Shown: piece after piece, positions 61,241 through 64,000 of the stretch
Numbering within the stretch: the first letter of the stretch is position 1
Layout of the letters: every line of letters begins with the position of its first letter
NCBI GenBank assembly: GCA_936450465.1
Contig: OW388304.1
Coordinates: 11,812,708-11,876,707, forward strand
Origin: Gibbula magus
Taxonomy: Eukaryota > Mollusca > Gastropoda > Trochida > Trochidae
Direction: 5' to 3'
DNA: 64,000 bases
The notes under the pieces: model-generated
Told to the model about the DNA's origin: nothing
The model's database searches: none
What the model saw: only the letters and a program-made list of their open reading frames with translations
Position numbers and translations under genes: made by a program

Positions 61241-62112
61241 ATTGTCAAACTCTGTATTTCTTAGTAAGTTTAAAACAACGGACATTTCAGAATGCGAATT
61301 TGCTAGTCAGTCAGTTGTTTTCAGAAGACAGGTACCCTGTCCGCCATGTTCGGACGGACGGGCGAACTGCTCTATGACATGGAGGAAAAAAACCTAATTC
61401 ACTTTCATATCGCGCTTATATAAGCAGATTTAAAAAACGATGTTTTTTTAATGAAACGGGCACAAATAATGCGATATTTCACTACATATCACGCGTGCAT
61501 TGAGCTGTTTGGGTTTAGTATCGGTATCGTTTCATTTACCCGGCGGTTTTGAATGGCCAAGCACGCTAACCCCTGCACCTATCTTCTCCAAAAGTAGGAG
61601 TGTCCAGGCTATATTAAAATGTAGGACAAAATCAATTTCTATTTCAAGCAAGATAAGCTGACTTTGTTTGTGAGGGGCTATATTGAGTTATTACTTCTAT
61701 TCGTGAGAGCGATACCATGAGTAACAACCTCAATCAAGTAAAACTATCCTAATACCGAGATGGTTTTCAGCCGTTTATAGACTGACAAAAATACTGAAAG
61801 GTCGCACAGCCAAGCAACGTGAGGCCTACTTCCTTAATGTGATGCCAAATCAGAAGATATAGCGTGATTTGTTACATTATGTGAGCAAGCAAAGCCTCGG
61901 GTACTAATAAGAAAATATTCACATCACACTGGACCAGAAATTGCTTGTCGCATGTGACGAAGAGTTGTGTAAATCTGATAAGCCTCACTGAAATAATTAA
62001 CTGTCAGTGATGGACATATTTTATATGTTAAGCATCAATGTAGGTTTGTGGAATGTGTTTTCTATATCTCCTATATACATAAACTATCAAACACCAGCTT
62101 TATATAGTCATT
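61241..62112. other. Non-coding stretch
   Basis: No gene recognised. Contains a short cggacggacggg tract near 61352. Confidence 0.4.
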
Positions 62113-62380
62113 GGGGCGGGATAGCGCAGTGGTTAGCGCGTTCGGTTTCGGATTAAAGGGTCCGGGTTCGAATCCCGCCAGGGGCACAGCAACTTTGTCT
62201 GTAACAGAGAACTGTTCTACACGCAGTAAGGTTTGGATGCAATGCTATACTGAATATCAGCGTAGTATCACCATATTTGCTAGTATCGCCCACGGTGTTG
62301 CGGGCTTTCCCCTCCCATAATACTAGCAGCCATAATAAAAGTGAAACACTCTAGAAAGCGGCGTTAAACCCCAAATCACA
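62113..62380 (+). mobile_element. Full-length tRNA-derived SINE, family A
   Basis: ggggcgggatagcgcagtgg head with A box, gggttcgaatcccgccaggg B box, body with 'agagaactgttctacacgca', end 'gaaagcggcgttaaacccca'. A possible 8-bp target-site duplication tatatagt (62101-62108 and 62390-62397) is low-complexity and therefore weak. Confidence 0.9.
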
Positions 62381-63258
62381 TAACCATTATATATAGTGAT
62401 AGCTTGAAAACTCATACAATACAAAGGTGAGCACAGCTAACACTGCCACCCTTAGTTTGTCAGTTATGGTAACATTTGCAGCCAGGATTGTGAACTGTTT
62501 GATAAATAGGACGATCAAACACGCTAGGTTTATCTCAAATCTAACATGACAAATGTAGTTATCATCCTGTTGTCCTTGAAAATTGCACCTTTAAACAAAC
62601 AGGTTAGAAGAAACAAAAGGAAAATGTTATGACGGATATAATACATCTTGTACGTGCATAAACTATTGACGTTATCATCATTTGTTTAAAACTTAATGTG
62701 AAGTACACGCACTGTTATTTCACACCGACTTGACTAAATATATAATCAATTACATTTACATATACATATTGTTAGAATAAATCTAAACCAACAAAATATT
62801 AATGTGCAAATTACGTATACCCAAATGTACTCGGACAAGGTCCATGAATTCATGTTCACATGTGCATCCAAATATTAAAATAATTCCAGTTTGAATGAAA
62901 TTCTTACAAGGTCTTATTCACAATCATATAACGTCTAAGTCAATATTACAAATGGTTAATGCATCTCTCTTAAGAAAGAAAACAATGTTACAAGTGAGTG
63001 ACGTGGAGTGACATTCAATGTCCACGTATTCTCAGCATATCAATAGAGGAAGAAACTAGATGTCCATTCTGCCAACAACTATGACGTAAAGTGACTTCAG
63101 GTGACGCACTTCACCTCGAGATCTTCTTTCCATCTCTTCACGACACTTTGTCATGCAAATAATGACAACTCAAGTCAAGCAAATGATGAACCGGTAGTGA
63201 CGTCACAATCCTAATCTATCGAGGTTGATCTGACATTACACTTACATCATTTCTTCAG
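62381..63258. other. Non-coding stretch
   Basis: No gene recognised. Around 63150-63205 it holds an octamer-like ATGCAAAT and a CRE palindrome TGACGTCA (63198-63205). Confidence 0.35.
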
Positions 63259-63384
63259 CCAAATCTTTACACAAGGCAGGAACATTGATTTTGTCATTTG
63301 TGGCATCTGTATTTCAATCAAGACTTCACGTTATGATGCTCTTTTCAAATCATCGTTAAGGAAATCACAAAGAAGGAATCAATC
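63259..63384 (+). CDS. Weak exon candidate, unknown
   Basis: Bounded by acceptor catttcttcag and donor CAATC|GTGAGT. One frame is open throughout (QIFTQGRNIDFVICGICISI onward). Splice strings are good, but the peptide has no family features and the donor context is not consensus on the exon side. Listed for completeness. Confidence 0.2.
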
Positions 63385-64000
63385 GTGAGTTATTTTAGTA
63401 GGAGAAGTTCAACAAACATCGATGGGGACATGCTGATGATGTTTATTTTTAAAAGATCATCACATGCTTTGAAACAATCCTCTTAAGAGTTCAACCGGTT
63501 AGTTTTAAAAGCAAATACTGATGGTGATAAGGATGACGATGATGCTTAGACAAAAATGATAATTACGATAACACACTGCGTTTAGAGATTCGAGATTTTT
63601 TAATTTTGTGAAATTATAGTCGGAAATTAAGCATGAATCTCAATTAGTGATGCAAATGCTATGGGCACATGCATCTTAGAGAATATCACAATGTTGTAAA
63701 TCATAATTAAGATGAAATCCTGGCAATGATGATGACCAGCATTATTTCTATGAAATTTAAGTTAGTGAAGTTCAACAAATGAACGATGCTATGGTTAGCA
63801 TACTGGAGAATGCATGCATGTCTACATAGAGAGGTCATTAATGTAGAATATATATGCGCCTGAGGCCTTTGAGTAGTTCAATAACGATTGACATGATCAT
63901 CAAAACGATAATGATGTGGATAAAAGTGATCGAAAAAATGCATCAACTATTGAGAAAGTCAACCAAGGAACCTAAATACCTATGCCGCTATACAAAGCTC
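63385..64000. other. Non-coding stretch
   Basis: No feature recognised; several gat-rich short runs. Confidence 0.4.

Noticed and set aside
62120..62175. Genuine tRNA genes at the GTTCGAATC boxes
   Set aside because: A and B boxes are present, but the anticodon arms do not fold and the heads are followed by the same repeated body, so these are SINEs.
1..64000. CRISPR arrays, bacterial operons, phage genes
   Set aside because: Tandem arrays here lack unique spacers, and the sequence is clearly eukaryotic.

Overview
This is eukaryotic, AT-rich, intron- and repeat-dominated DNA, most likely from a mollusc or another lophotrochozoan. The evidence is spliced exons, tRNA-derived SINEs, a Penelope-like element, non-LTR retrotransposons, poly(A) signals, and dispersed repeats of the 'aaggtcaaggtcac ... 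acggacggac' type that I associate with mollusc genomes. The organism call is an inference. Nothing points to a bacterium, a phage or a CRISPR locus.

The best host gene is on the minus strand. Two exons (12754-12875, then 905-1029) have good splice sites and compatible phases, and they are separated by an 11.7 kb intron. The second exon encodes a transmembrane segment whose acidic residues are spaced like S1 of the voltage-gated proton channel Hv1 (HVCN1). S2-S4 would lie beyond the left edge, and the first exons lie upstream and were not found. The intron carries SINEs, a hairpin element, a 46-bp minisatellite and two plus-strand exon-like ORFs.

Region by region. 0-13 kb: HVCN1 exons and intron. 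13.9-14.6 kb: an old dispersed repeat and a fold-back with a hammerhead-ribozyme-like core. 15.3-18.5 kb: a Penelope-like retroelement with a 1,037-bp perfect inverted terminal arm and a 13-bp target-site duplication. 20.7-21.2 kb: an AT-rich element with terminal inverted repeats. 22.8 kb: a second hammerhead-like PLE remnant. 25.6-26.5 kb: a tandem-like mollusc-type repeat. 28.7-30.3 kb: SINEs. 31.25-34.4 kb: a 5'-truncated but uninterrupted LINE with an 11-bp target-site duplication. 35.5-37.9 kb: two phase-compatible plus-strand exon candidates. 39.7 kb: a SINE with a 14-bp target-site duplication. 43.3-46.3 kb: a 63/64-bp minisatellite. 47-64 kb: mostly non-coding, with SINEs, fold-backs, microsatellites and decayed LINE fragments.

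The interplay visible here is between mobile elements and host introns. LINE machinery presumably mobilised the SINEs, whose target-site duplications are visible. PLE-type 3' ends with ribozyme-like folds recur three times. Most short ORFs are chance or repeat-derived. All functional calls are from reading alone; no alignment or folding was run.
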